From DASQJL01 sp036380835 (GTDB lineage: Bacteria; Eisenbacteria; RBG-16-71-46; SZUA-252), in NCBI GenBank assembly GCA_036380835.1, contig DASVDZ010000007.1, positions 34,436 through 98,435 on the forward strand: a stretch of DNA of 64,000 nt, written 5' to 3'. A program made the translations under genes and the position numbers. The notes under the pieces were generated by a model. It searched no databases and was not told where the DNA came from. It saw only the letters and a program-made list of their open reading frames with translations. Each line of letters opens with the position of its first letter. The stretch's first letter is position 1. Positions 24,764 through 33,491 of the stretch are shown here, in pieces.

Positions 24764-25815
24764 GCGCCCTCCCGCCCGAGCGCCTCGAGCGCGGCATGGA
24801 GCGCCAGGTCGGGCGTCAGGTCGTTCATGCAGCGGTGGTGGCGGAGCGGGCAGCGCCGCTTTCCGTGCACGTCGCAGGGACGGCACGCGAGCGCGATCTC
24901 GGCGACCCGGTCGCGAGGCCCTTGCGGCGCGAACCCGAACGCGGGGACCGTGCTTCCGAAGAGGCCAACCGCCGGCACGCCGAGCGCCGGACCGAGGTGG
25001 AGCACCGCCGAGTCGTTCGACACGATGAGCCGCGCGAAGGAGGCGAGCGCCGCCATCTCGCGGAACTCGAGCGCGGCGATCGCGTCGTGCCGTTCGCGCG
25101 GGAGGAGCGCCCGGTACTCCGCGGCCAGCGCCGATTCCCCGGGCGCGACCGCGAACCGGGGGGCGAGCCCGGCCGTTCGCTCGAGCCGGTCGGCCAGCGC
25201 GACGTAATGGGAGGGCGGCCAGCGCTTCGTGGCCCACCGCGCGCCGACGCCGAGGAGCGCGAACCGGCCGGCGTCCCCGCCCAAGCGCGCCGCCGCGCGC
25301 TCCAGCTCCGACGGGGTGAAGGCGTCCCTCAGCCACGCCGCCGGCTCCCCGGCGGGGTCGAGGCCGGAGATCTCGCGATAAACGCGAAGCAACGGCGGTA
25401 ACGGATTCACATGAAGCCACTTGGCATAGACCATCATCCGCCGGCGCAGGGCATGTTTCGGGGGAAGGACGCGGCGCGCGCGTTCAAGCCCGGCGGTGAG
25501 CCGGGAGGAACGGAAGTTCTGGTGGAGGTCGAAGATCTCTTCGACCCCCTCCCGCTTCAGGAAGGCCGCGAGGTCGCCCAGCGAGGCGCGGACGCCGATC
25601 GGAGCCGGGGCCGCGGGATCGCTCGACCGGTCCTCCAGCGCGTAGAACCGGTCGATGTCCGGATGGCCGCGAAGCACCGACGCGTACCGCTCCTTCGTGG
25701 CGAAGAGGACGCGACGTCCCGGCTCGACCTCGCGCAGGAAGCGGGGCACGTGGGCGGCGAGGAGGACGTCGCCGAGCGAGGAGAAGCGCACGACGACGGC
25801 CGGTCCGCGCGGCAT
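24760..25815 (-). CDS. GT9-family glycosyltransferase (heptosyltransferase-like)
   Basis: 351 aa. N-terminal VVVRFSSLGDVLLAAHVPRF is the GT9 acceptor-domain signature; IVSNDSAVLHLGPALGVPAVGLFGST is the donor-domain block (about 265-290). It ends with a cysteine cluster (CRPCDVHGKRRCPLRHHRC) like WaaF/WaaC relatives. Likely role: sugar, probably heptose, transfer onto the LPS core. Three bases after the MsbA-like gene, it is part of the same transcript, which fits LPS assembly and flipping. Confidence 0.84.
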   Translation of the reverse strand: MPRGPAVVVRFSSLGDVLLAAHVPRFLREVEPGRRVLFATKERYASVLRGHPDIDRFYALEDRSSDPAAPAPIGVRASLGDLAAFLKREGVEEIFDLHQNFRSSRLTAGLERARRVLPPKHALRRRMMVYAKWLHVNPLPPLLRVYREISGLDPAGEPAAWLRDAFTPSELERAAARLGGDAGRFALLGVGARWATKRWPPSHYVALADRLERTAGLAPRFAVAPGESALAAEYRALLPRERHDAIAALEFREMAALASFARLIVSNDSAVLHLGPALGVPAVGLFGSTVPAFGFAPQGPRDRVAEIALACRPCDVHGKRRCPLRHHRCMNDLTPDLALHAALEALGREGA

Positions 25816-25818
25816 CGC

Positions 25819-27789
25819 TCAGCCGACCCGGTCGCGCGTGGAAAGCTCGGCCTCCGCCAAACGGAACTGGAGCCGGTGGAGCTTTTGGTAGAGCCCCGGG
25901 GTTCGCACCAGCTCCGCGTGGGTCCCCATCTGCACGATGCGGCCCTGGTCGAGCACCAGGATCCGGTCGGCGCGTTGGATGGTGGAGAGCCGATGCGCGA
26001 TCACGAAGACGGTCCGGCCGGTGAAGAGGGCCTCGAGCGCCTCCTGGACGAGGAGCTCGGACTGCGAGTCGAGGCTCGACGTCGCCTCGTCGAGCAGGAG
26101 GAGGCGCGGGTCCTTGAAGATCGCCCGAGCGATCGCGAGGCGCTGCCGCTCGCCGCCCGAGACGCGCACGCCTCGCTCGCCGATCTTCGTCTGGTAGCCC
26201 TCCGGCATGTCGAGGACGAACCGCTCGGCGTGGGCCGCGCGGGCCGCCGCGCGCACGCGCTCCTCGGAGGCGTCGTCCACGCCGTAGGCGATGTTGTGCC
26301 AGACGGTGTCGTTGAAGAGGATCGGCTCCTGCGTGACGACGCCCATCAGCCCGCGGAGCGACCCCACGTCGTACTCGCGGAGGTCGTGTCCGTCGAGGAG
26401 GACCCGTCCCGAGGTCGGATCGTAGAATCGCGCCACGAGGTCGACGATCGTCGACTTCCCCGCCCCGCTCGGCCCGACCAGCGCCACGACCTCCCCGGCC
26501 TCCACGCGGAACGAGACCTCGCGCAGCACGTCGGGGCCGCTCGCGTAGCGGAAGGAGACGCCTTCGAATTCGATCCCGTCCCGGATGTCGGACGTCAGGC
26601 GCCCGTTCTCCCGCGAGACGACCGTCGGCTCCGTGTCGAGGATCCGGAAGATGCGGACCGCCGCTCCGAGGCCCTCCTGCAGCGTGGCGTTCACGTTGCT
26701 GAGCGACTTGAGCGGGCTCATCAGCTGGAGCATCGCGAAGAGGAAGATGAAGAACTGCTGCGGCTCGATCGCCCGCGCGAGGAGGATCTCCCGGCCGCCG
26801 TACCAGAGGACCGCGACGGCGGCGAGGGCCCCGAAGTACTCCGACATGGGGCCGGCGAGGGCCCCGAGGCGGCGCTGCTTCACGAAGGCACGGAAGTAGT
26901 CCTCGGAGACGTGGTTGAACTTCCGGATCTCGAACCGCTCCATCGCGAAGGCCTTCACCACGCGCACGCCCGAGAGCGTCTCCTGGAGCACCGCGTTCAG
27001 ATCCGCCATCCGGTCCTGGGTGATGGTGCTCCGGCGCCGGAGCTTCTTCCCCAGCCAGACGATCAGCACGAGGGACGGCGGGATCACGAGCAGCGAGACC
27101 AGGGCGAGACGCCAGGAGGTCCAGAAGATCCAGAAGAGGCAGACGACGAGGAGGAGCGAGGACTTGATCAGGTTGCTGAATCCGGCCGCGAGCGCGCCCC
27201 GGACGAGCGACAGGTCGTTCGTGAGGCGCGAGAGGAGCGCTCCCGTCCGCCTCGTGTGGAAGAAGGAGAGGGAAAGGGTGTGGAGGTGCGCGTAGACCTC
27301 GTTCCGCATGTCCCGGATCACCGCCTGCTCCACCCAGACCGTGAGCACGCTCTGGAGGTAGTCGACCGCGTTCTTGAGGAGGAAGATGAGGAGGAGCGCG
27401 AAGCAGATCCGGGTGAGCGAGCCGATCGGGTCGCCGACCAGGAAGAGATGCTCGAAGACGGAGCGGAGGCGCTGCTTCCCGGCGTTCACCCGCGCGGTGA
27501 GCGACGTGTCACCCGCCGCGGGCTGGGAGGGCGGCGCGACACCCGGGGCTCCGGCGCCGCCCGTGAGCGCGGCCGCGAGGCCGCTCGGGTCCGCCGGCGC
27601 GGCGACGGTCCCGGCGCGCGGCGTGAAGAGCACCTTCACGAACGGCGAGATCATGCCGATCGTGACGCCGCTCAGGAGGGCGAAGAGAACCATGAGCCAC
27701 GCCGTGAGCACGAGGCGCCCGCGGTAGGGCCTCAGGTAGGAGAGCAGCCGGAGCGACGTGCTCCGATCCGCGAGCGGGCGGCGGGCCAC
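25819..27789 (-). CDS. msbA: MsbA-like ABC exporter (fused membrane and ATPase domains)
   Basis: 656 aa. A six-helix exporter domain is followed by an ATPase domain with Walker A GPSGAGKST at 439-447, signature VSGGERQ near 541, and LLLLDEATSSLDSQS near 562. It should flip lipid A-core (or another lipid) across the inner membrane; the position in a lipid A operon supports MsbA. Odd: the loop between helices one and two carries an Ala/Pro/Gly-rich insertion of about 50 residues (57-110) that standard MsbA lacks. Seven bases after the Minf_1886-type gene. Confidence 0.87.
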   Translation of the reverse strand: MARRPLADRSTSLRLLSYLRPYRGRLVLTAWLMVLFALLSGVTIGMISPFVKVLFTPRAGTVAAPADPSGLAAALTGGAGAPGVAPPSQPAAGDTSLTARVNAGKQRLRSVFEHLFLVGDPIGSLTRICFALLLIFLLKNAVDYLQSVLTVWVEQAVIRDMRNEVYAHLHTLSLSFFHTRRTGALLSRLTNDLSLVRGALAAGFSNLIKSSLLLVVCLFWIFWTSWRLALVSLLVIPPSLVLIVWLGKKLRRRSTITQDRMADLNAVLQETLSGVRVVKAFAMERFEIRKFNHVSEDYFRAFVKQRRLGALAGPMSEYFGALAAVAVLWYGGREILLARAIEPQQFFIFLFAMLQLMSPLKSLSNVNATLQEGLGAAVRIFRILDTEPTVVSRENGRLTSDIRDGIEFEGVSFRYASGPDVLREVSFRVEAGEVVALVGPSGAGKSTIVDLVARFYDPTSGRVLLDGHDLREYDVGSLRGLMGVVTQEPILFNDTVWHNIAYGVDDASEERVRAAARAAHAERFVLDMPEGYQTKIGERGVRVSGGERQRLAIARAIFKDPRLLLLDEATSSLDSQSELLVQEALEALFTGRTVFVIAHRLSTIQRADRILVLDQGRIVQMGTHAELVRTPGLYQKLHRLQFRLAEAELSTRDRVG

Positions 27790-27796
27790 GGGCGGC

Positions 27797-28207
27797 CTAG
27801 GGACGGTGCCCCCGGCGCTGCGCGAACTGGCCGAGCCAGTCGAAGTTCCGCACGAAGGCCTCGTCGAAGTCGTACCCGCGCGCGAAATCGCTCAGGCGGT
27901 CCGAGTCGGTCTTGCTCAGGATTCCTTCCTTCACCAGATGGAACACGATCTCGCCGAAGTCCTCGGTCCGGTTCACGCCCCACTGCTCGAAGACGGTCTT
28001 CGCCATGAAGCCGAACTGTTTGAGGGCCAGGGCGCGGATGCCGTCGAGGACTTCGCGCCCGGTCACGTGGCGCAGCTCCTGCGTGGCGAGAAAATTGCGG
28101 TCGGCGGTGTACCGGACGGCGTCGTAGGTGAACCGATAGGCTTGGGCTCGGTAGCGTCCGTGCTTCTGGGCCAGGTCGAGCATCCGGGTGTCGAGGTCGG
28201 GCATCAT
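27797..28207 (-). CDS. Minf_1886-type conserved hypothetical protein
   Basis: 136 aa, soluble, no signal peptide. YRFTYDAVRYTADRNFLATQ at about 23-42 and HVTGREVLDGIRALALKQFG at about 47-66, then KTVFEQWGVNRTEDFGEIVF, match my memory of the Minf_1886/TIGR04138 family of Planctomycetes, Verrucomicrobia and other lineages, which has no known function. ATG codons at 28207 and 28204 are both possible. It starts one base after the nadB stop and precedes the MsbA-like gene. Conserved Trp and acidic residues near FDWLGQF end the protein. Confidence 0.72.
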   Translation of the reverse strand: MMPDLDTRMLDLAQKHGRYRAQAYRFTYDAVRYTADRNFLATQELRHVTGREVLDGIRALALKQFGFMAKTVFEQWGVNRTEDFGEIVFHLVKEGILSKTDSDRLSDFARGYDFDEAFVRNFDWLGQFAQRRGHRP

Positions 28208-28208
28208 G

Positions 28209-29846
28209 TCAGCGCACGTCCTGCCGGCCGAGGACCGTGTCCCGACGGAAGCGGCGATCGTCGCGCCGCGGGTGGTCGACGTTGTAGTGGAGCCCGCGGC
28301 TCTCCAGTCGCTTCCGGGCGGAGGCGACCATGAGGGCGGCGACCAGCCCGATGTTCCGGAGCTCGACCAGATTGGCGTCGAGACGGTAACGGCGGTAATC
28401 CCCCTCGATCTGCTCCCGGAGCGCCGCCACCATCGAGGCGGCGCGTTCGAGGCGCTCGTCGCTCCGCACGATGCCCATATAGTCCCACATGGCCCGCCTC
28501 ACCGCATCCCAATTGTGGTCGATGATGACCTGCTCCTTCGGCCGCACGGCGCCGTGGAGGCGCCATGGGGGGAGCTTCGGCACCGGCCGCGACCGCTCCT
28601 CGGTCACCAGGCGGAGGAGCGCCATCCCCGCCCGCCGCGAGAAGACGAGCGCCTCGAGGAGCGAGTTCGACGCCAGGCGGTTCGCGCCGTGCACGCCGGT
28701 GCACGTCACCTCGCCCGCGGCGTAGAGCCCGGGGATGTCCGTGCGCCCCTCCAGGTCGGTGACCACGCCGCCGCACATGTAGTGCGCGGCCGGGACCACC
28801 GGAATCGGCTCGACCGCGGGATCGAAGCCGAACTCGCGGAGGCGCCGCGTGATGTGGGGAAACCGTGAGCGAAGGCGCCGCCTCCCGAGGTGGGTCATGT
28901 CGAGGAAGGCCGACTTGTCGCCCCGCTTCTTCATCTCGAAGTCGATCGCCCGCGCCACGACGTCGCGCGGCGCGAGGTCGCCGAGGCGGTGGTAGCGGGG
29001 CATGAAGCGCTTGCCGTCCGACGTGATGAGCTTCGCCCCTTCGCCGCGCACCGCCTCCGAGATGAGGAACGACTTCGCCTCGGGGTGGAAGAGGCAGGTC
29101 GGATGGAACTGCATGAACTCGAGATTCGCGACGGTGGCGCCGGCGCGGAACGCGGCGGCCAGGCCGTCCCCTGTCGCGATGTCGGGATTCGACGTGTAGA
29201 GGTAGACCTTCCCCGCGCCGCCCGTCGCGAGCACCGTGGCGCGCGCGGCCACGGCGCGGATCGCCCCGGTCCGCCGATCGAGCACGTACGCGCCCCAGAC
29301 CCGGTCGCGCCCGGGGGCGCGCCGCCGTCCTCCCCGGAGCTTCGACTCGAGGATCAGATCGACCGCGACCTGGTCCTCGAGGACCGAGATCCGCGGATTC
29401 GCCTGGGCGAGCCGGAGGAGGACCCGCTCGATCTCCCAGCCGGTGCGGTCCTTGGCGTGGACGATGCGCCGGCGCGAATGCCCTCCCTCGCGGCCGAGGG
29501 CGAATCGGTCGGGGTGGCCCCGCTCGCGGGAGAAGCGGACGCCGAGCGAGACGAGCCGCAGCACCTCTCCCGGCCCCTCCTCGACCAGCACACGGACGGC
29601 CTCCGGGTCGCAGATCCCGGCACCCGCGACCATGGTGTCGCGCTCGTGGAGCGAGAGGCGGTCGTCGTCGCTCAGGACCGCCGCGACCCCTCCCTGCGCG
29701 TAGTTGGTGTTCGATTCCTGCGCGTCCACCTTGGTCACGATGAGGACGCGCGCCGACTGGGCGGCATGGAGGGCGACCGAGAGCCCGGCGATGCCGCTCC
29801 CGATCACCAGGACTTCGGTCTCGATCTCGTTCTTCGCTCTCGGCAC
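28209..29846 (-). CDS. nadB: L-aspartate oxidase
   Basis: 545 aa flavoprotein, first step of de novo NAD synthesis (aspartate to iminoaspartate). FAD-binding motif VLVIGSGIAGLS with the GxGxxG at 16-21; further motifs QGGVAAVLSDDDRLSLHERDT, EGGHSRRRIVHAKDRTG, LEFMQFHPT and HGANRLASNSLLEALVF. The helical C-terminal domain (about 430-530) separates it from fumarate reductase. GTG start at 29846; the longer frame upstream is a shadow of lpxK and kdtA. nadA and nadC are absent from the window, so it is stranded within a lipid A operon. Confidence 0.93.
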   Translation of the reverse strand: MPRAKNEIETEVLVIGSGIAGLSVALHAAQSARVLIVTKVDAQESNTNYAQGGVAAVLSDDDRLSLHERDTMVAGAGICDPEAVRVLVEEGPGEVLRLVSLGVRFSRERGHPDRFALGREGGHSRRRIVHAKDRTGWEIERVLLRLAQANPRISVLEDQVAVDLILESKLRGGRRRAPGRDRVWGAYVLDRRTGAIRAVAARATVLATGGAGKVYLYTSNPDIATGDGLAAAFRAGATVANLEFMQFHPTCLFHPEAKSFLISEAVRGEGAKLITSDGKRFMPRYHRLGDLAPRDVVARAIDFEMKKRGDKSAFLDMTHLGRRRLRSRFPHITRRLREFGFDPAVEPIPVVPAAHYMCGGVVTDLEGRTDIPGLYAAGEVTCTGVHGANRLASNSLLEALVFSRRAGMALLRLVTEERSRPVPKLPPWRLHGAVRPKEQVIIDHNWDAVRRAMWDYMGIVRSDERLERAASMVAALREQIEGDYRRYRLDANLVELRNIGLVAALMVASARKRLESRGLHYNVDHPRRDDRRFRRDTVLGRQDVR

Positions 29847-29872
29847 GGTCGTCGTCGTCCTCCCGGGGACGC

Positions 29873-31045
29873 CTAGGATACCCCAGTCGCGGCCGCCGCG
29901 CGGAATCGCGTGAGCAGGGCGTCGACCGCGTCGAGCGGCTGAAGCCTCGTCCGGAGCACCCGGAAGGGGAGCGCCGCGTCCGCGGGCAGGGCCCATCGAT
30001 GCTCGTCCTTTTCGGTCAGGAGCGCCACGGCGGCGCCGCGCGCCGCGGCCCGGTCGAGGACGGCGCGAAGCTTCGTCGAGCCGACGCGCGCGTGGTCGGG
30101 GAACGCCTCGTGCGCGACCAGGTCGAAGCCGGCCGCGCGCGCGAACCGCTCCGCGCGTTCGGGCGCGCCGACCGCCGTGAGCAGGGCCGCCCGAGTCCCG
30201 GCCCCCACCAGCGCCCCGCCGGCGGTGCCGCGGGCCGCCGGCGCGTCGCCGCGCTCCCCGGGCGGCGCGAGGCCGGTGAGAACGCGCCGGAACCGCACGA
30301 TCGCGGCGCGGGGGGCGTGGCGGCGCGCGAGCGCGAGCGCCGCCTCGGGCACCTCCTCCTCCGCCGTCTCGAGCACGAACGCGATGGCGTCGGCCTCGGC
30401 GAGGGCGCGGACCGGCCGGCGGAGCGGCCCCGCCGGGAGCGCCCATCCGTTTCCCTTGGGGAGCCGCGGATCGAGCGCGACCCAGAGCGAATCCCACGCG
30501 AGCCGGCGCTGTTCCCATCCGTCGTCGAGCACGGCGACGCTCGCGGCGTAGCCGTCGCGGGCCACGCGCGCCGCCCGCAGGCGGTCGCGGTCGACGAGAA
30601 CCGCGATCGAACGCGGGAGCGCCGCGCGGTGGGACGCCGCCTCGTCGCCGTAGCGGTCCGCCGCGGCGCGCAGGGGATACCCCGCGGCGTCCGGCACGAC
30701 CCCCGTTCGATCGGATGGCGCGTCGCCGCCGTGCCCGCGGAGGATCACCGCGCCGCGCCCGCCCGTCGCGGCGGCCTCGAGGGCGAGCCAGCGCGCGAGG
30801 CTCGTCTTCCCGGTGCCGCCCACGGTGAGGTTCCCCACGGCGACCACGTGGACCCCGCTCGCCGGGCGCCGCGCGCGGATGGCCCCGCGACGGGCCGCGG
30901 CGGAGCCGGCCGCGTAGAGCATCGCGACGGGCGCGAGCGCGACCGTCCAAGGAACGGACCCGGGCTCGCCCGACCACGCGCGCTCGACGGCGCCGGCGAG
31001 GCCACGGCCGCGAGCCAGCGTCGGCGCGGCCCGCCCGGCGCTCAT
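29873..31045 (-). CDS. lpxK: tetraacyldisaccharide 4'-kinase
   Basis: 390 aa. It phosphorylates the 4' position of the lipid A disaccharide. The P-loop is GNLTVGGTGKT at residues 71-81, the family signature; VLDDGWEQRRL and LTEKDEHRW follow (DDG and KD motifs). An N-terminal amphipathic/hydrophobic segment (about 32-50) anchors it at the inner membrane. The ATG at 31045 overlaps the kdtA stop (ATGA). Some short insertions rich in Ala/Gly fit the genome's composition. Confidence 0.93.
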   Translation of the reverse strand: MSAGRAAPTLARGRGLAGAVERAWSGEPGSVPWTVALAPVAMLYAAGSAAARRGAIRARRPASGVHVVAVGNLTVGGTGKTSLARWLALEAAATGGRGAVILRGHGGDAPSDRTGVVPDAAGYPLRAAADRYGDEAASHRAALPRSIAVLVDRDRLRAARVARDGYAASVAVLDDGWEQRRLAWDSLWVALDPRLPKGNGWALPAGPLRRPVRALAEADAIAFVLETAEEEVPEAALALARRHAPRAAIVRFRRVLTGLAPPGERGDAPAARGTAGGALVGAGTRAALLTAVGAPERAERFARAAGFDLVAHEAFPDHARVGSTKLRAVLDRAAARGAAVALLTEKDEHRWALPADAALPFRVLRTRLQPLDAVDALLTRFRAAAATGVS

Positions 31046-32322
31046 GGGGCGATTCCCCACTCGTCGAGCGCGGCGAGGGCGCGTTCCGCCGCGCCCGCCC
31101 CGGCCCGCGCGGCGCGACGCGCCGCCGCGCCGGCTTCGGCGAAGGCCGCCTCGTCCCAGAAGCGAATCGCCGCCGCGGCCGCCGCGGCCCCGTCGGGCGC
31201 CACGATCGCTCCCCCTTCGGCGACGATCCGCGCCACCGCGCTCGCGATCGCCTGGTGGTGCGGGCCGACCACCACCGGGCAGCCGCGCGACGCGGCCTCG
31301 AGCGGGTTGTGCCCCCCGAACGGGGCGAAGGTGCCGCCGACCAGGGCCGCGCGCGCGCGCCCGTACGCCTCCGCGAGCTCACCGTGGGTCGCGAGGAGCG
31401 CGACGCGCCGGCCGCGGCGCGCGACGGAGCGATCGATCCATCGATCGAGCGTCTCGGCCGCGCGCGAGGGCTCGTCGCGCGCGAGCACCTCGATGCCGGC
31501 CGCGGAGAACGCCGCGAGCGCGCGCTTGACGCCTTCCTCGTGCCTCGGCGCCACGAGGAGGAGGGGCCGCCCGGCGACCTCGTCCAGCGCTTCGGCCACA
31601 CGGCGCGCCGTCTCCTCCTCCCCCGGACGGAGACTTCCGAAGACGACGAGCGGCCGGCCGGCCGGCCCCGCCGCCGCAGCCGAGGGGGCGGCCGCCTCGT
31701 CCGACTTGAGGTCGCCCGCGAGGCGCGTCCGCTCGGCGGGAACGCCGAGCGACCGGAAGCGCGACGCGTCGCCCTCGGTTTGCGCGAGCACGAAGACGCC
31801 GTCGCCGAAGAGCCGGGGGCCCGCGGCGCCGAGCGCGCGGAGCCGCCCCGCGGTCCGGGCCGAGACCGACGCGCTCACGAAGACGACCGCGACGCCGCTC
31901 CGCCGCGCCTCGAGGATCAGGTTCGGCCAGATCTCGGTCTCGACGATGTCGAGCCGCGAAGGGCGCGCCGCGTCGAGGAGGCCGCGGAGAATCCGCGGCA
32001 GGTCGAGCGGCGCGATCCGGGCCGCCACGAGCCCGCCGAGCTCCCGTTCCGCACGGGCGAGCCCGGCGCGCGTGCGCGTGGTCAGGAGGAAGGGGGGGCG
32101 CGCCCCCGAAGCGGCCAAGGCGCGCGCCCAGATCCCCGCGGCGCCCACCTCGCCCATCGACGCGGCGTGGATCCAGACGGCGCCCGCCGAGCGCGCCGTC
32201 TCGTCGCTCGCTCCGGCCAGGGCCGCCCGCCACGCGCTCCCCGCGGGAGCGAGCGCGCCGAGCGCGGCGACGGGAGCGAGCGCCGCCGTCAGGCCGCGGT
32301 AGATCGAGAGGCCGAGCGCCAT
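31042..32322 (-). CDS. kdtA: 3-deoxy-D-manno-octulosonic acid (Kdo) transferase
   Basis: 426 aa, GT30 family (WaaA), adding Kdo to lipid A precursor at the cytoplasmic membrane. Seen: an N-terminal membrane segment; IHAASMGEVGAAGIWARAL (about 50-68); the DIVETEIWPNLI motif with the catalytic-region Glu; VGGTFAPFGGHNPLEAASRG and VGPHHQAIASAV in the donor-binding half. The ATG at 32322 shares one base with the TAA of lpxB. Order lpxB-kdtA-lpxK is logical for lipid A assembly. Confidence 0.93.
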   Translation of the reverse strand: MALGLSIYRGLTAALAPVAALGALAPAGSAWRAALAGASDETARSAGAVWIHAASMGEVGAAGIWARALAASGARPPFLLTTRTRAGLARAERELGGLVAARIAPLDLPRILRGLLDAARPSRLDIVETEIWPNLILEARRSGVAVVFVSASVSARTAGRLRALGAAGPRLFGDGVFVLAQTEGDASRFRSLGVPAERTRLAGDLKSDEAAAPSAAAAGPAGRPLVVFGSLRPGEEETARRVAEALDEVAGRPLLLVAPRHEEGVKRALAAFSAAGIEVLARDEPSRAAETLDRWIDRSVARRGRRVALLATHGELAEAYGRARAALVGGTFAPFGGHNPLEAASRGCPVVVGPHHQAIASAVARIVAEGGAIVAPDGAAAAAAAIRFWDEAAFAEAGAAARRAARAGAGAAERALAALDEWGIAP

Positions 32323-33491
32323 TACCCGGCGCGCTCCGCGGGGCGCTCGGCCAGGAACGCGAGCAGCGCGTCGGCGGCGCGCTCCGCCGACCCGGCTCCG
32401 CCGAGGATCCGAGGCAGGCGCGCGAAGGCCGCGCGCTGCGCCGCGCGGCGCACCGGATCGGTGAGGAGGGGCGCCGCCGCCGCCGCGATCCGCGCGCCGA
32501 CCGCGTCTTCCTGCACGCACTCCGGCGCGGCGTCCGCGTCCGCGACGATGTTCGCGAGCCCGATCCGCCTCACGCGGACGAGGCGGCGCGCGATCTCGAA
32601 GTTGAGCCGGCCCGTCCGGTAGACGATCACCATCGGGACCTCGAGGGCCGCCGTCTCGAGGGTCGCGGTCCCAGAGGCCACGAGGGCCAGGTCGGCCGCG
32701 CGAAGGAGTGCCCGCGCGTCCCCGCGGTGATCGAGCGGCGCCAGCGTTCGCCAGAGGGTCGCCGCCTCCCCGCGCGACGCCTCCGACGCGACGGGCCCCG
32801 CGTCGCTCACGGCGACCCGCGTCGGTCCCGGCGCCCCGGCCGCCAGGCGCGCGGCCGCGTCGAGCATCGGCGCCAGGTGGCGGCGCACCTCGCCGCGACG
32901 GCTCCCCGGGAGGATCGCGATCAACGACTCGCCCGGGGCCAAGCCGAGCGCCGTCCGCGCCGCGTCGCGCGCGGCGGCGTCGGGCAGGAGTTCCCCGGCG
33001 GGATGGCCGACCCAGCGCGCCGGGATTCCCGCGCGCCGCGCGACCTCCTCCTCGAAGCGGAAGAGGAGGAGCACGAGATCCACGTCCTCGCGGATCCGGC
33101 GCACGCGCCCGTGCCCCCACGCCCAGACCTGCGGCAGCACGTAGTAGACGACGCGCCGCCCCGTGCGGTGCGCCACGCGCGCGAGCGCGAGGTTCAGCCC
33201 GGGCGAGTCGATCGGCAGGAAGACCGCCCCCGGATTGCCGCGGAGGAGCGCCTCCAAGGCGCGGCGCGCGCGCCGGATGGCGGGCAGGTGGCGGATCACC
33301 TCCGCGAAGCCCATGACCGCCACCGACTCCATCGGCACCACGGCGTCGAGTCCGGCGGCGCGCAGCGCCGGCCCTCCGAGGCCGACGGCGTCGACCACGG
33401 CGCCGCGGGCGCGGAGAGCGGCGAGGAGCGCCGCGCCGAGCCGGTCGCCCGATGGGTCGCCGGCCGATACGATGAGTTTGGGGAGCCTCAG
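32322..33491 (-). CDS. lpxB: lipid-A-disaccharide synthase, probably with a CTG start
   Basis: 389 aa, GT19. It joins lipid X and UDP-diacylglucosamine. N-terminal LIVSAGDPSGDRLGAALLAAL is the family entry (SGD motif); FLPIDSPGLNLALARVAH, YYVLPQVWAWGHGRVRRI and ILPGSRRGEVRRHL follow. The conserved N-terminus begins only five codons after CTG at 33491-33489, which overlaps the stop of the upstream gene as CTGA. No in-frame ATG, GTG or TTG lies between the upstream part of that gene and this conserved region, so CTG is the most economical start. The next GTG downstream would remove the SGD motif. Confidence 0.9.
   Translation of the reverse strand: MRLPKLIVSAGDPSGDRLGAALLAALRARGAVVDAVGLGGPALRAAGLDAVVPMESVAVMGFAEVIRHLPAIRRARRALEALLRGNPGAVFLPIDSPGLNLALARVAHRTGRRVVYYVLPQVWAWGHGRVRRIREDVDLVLLLFRFEEEVARRAGIPARWVGHPAGELLPDAAARDAARTALGLAPGESLIAILPGSRRGEVRRHLAPMLDAAARLAAGAPGPTRVAVSDAGPVASEASRGEAATLWRTLAPLDHRGDARALLRAADLALVASGTATLETAALEVPMVIVYRTGRLNFEIARRLVRVRRIGLANIVADADAAPECVQEDAVGARIAAAAAPLLTDPVRRAAQRAAFARLPRILGGAGSAERAADALLAFLAERPAERAG

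Noticed and set aside
29873..31601. N-terminal extension of the nadB frame over lpxK and kdtA
   Set aside because: No FAD-protein similarity before the GTG at 29846; lpxK and kdtA are complete in another frame.
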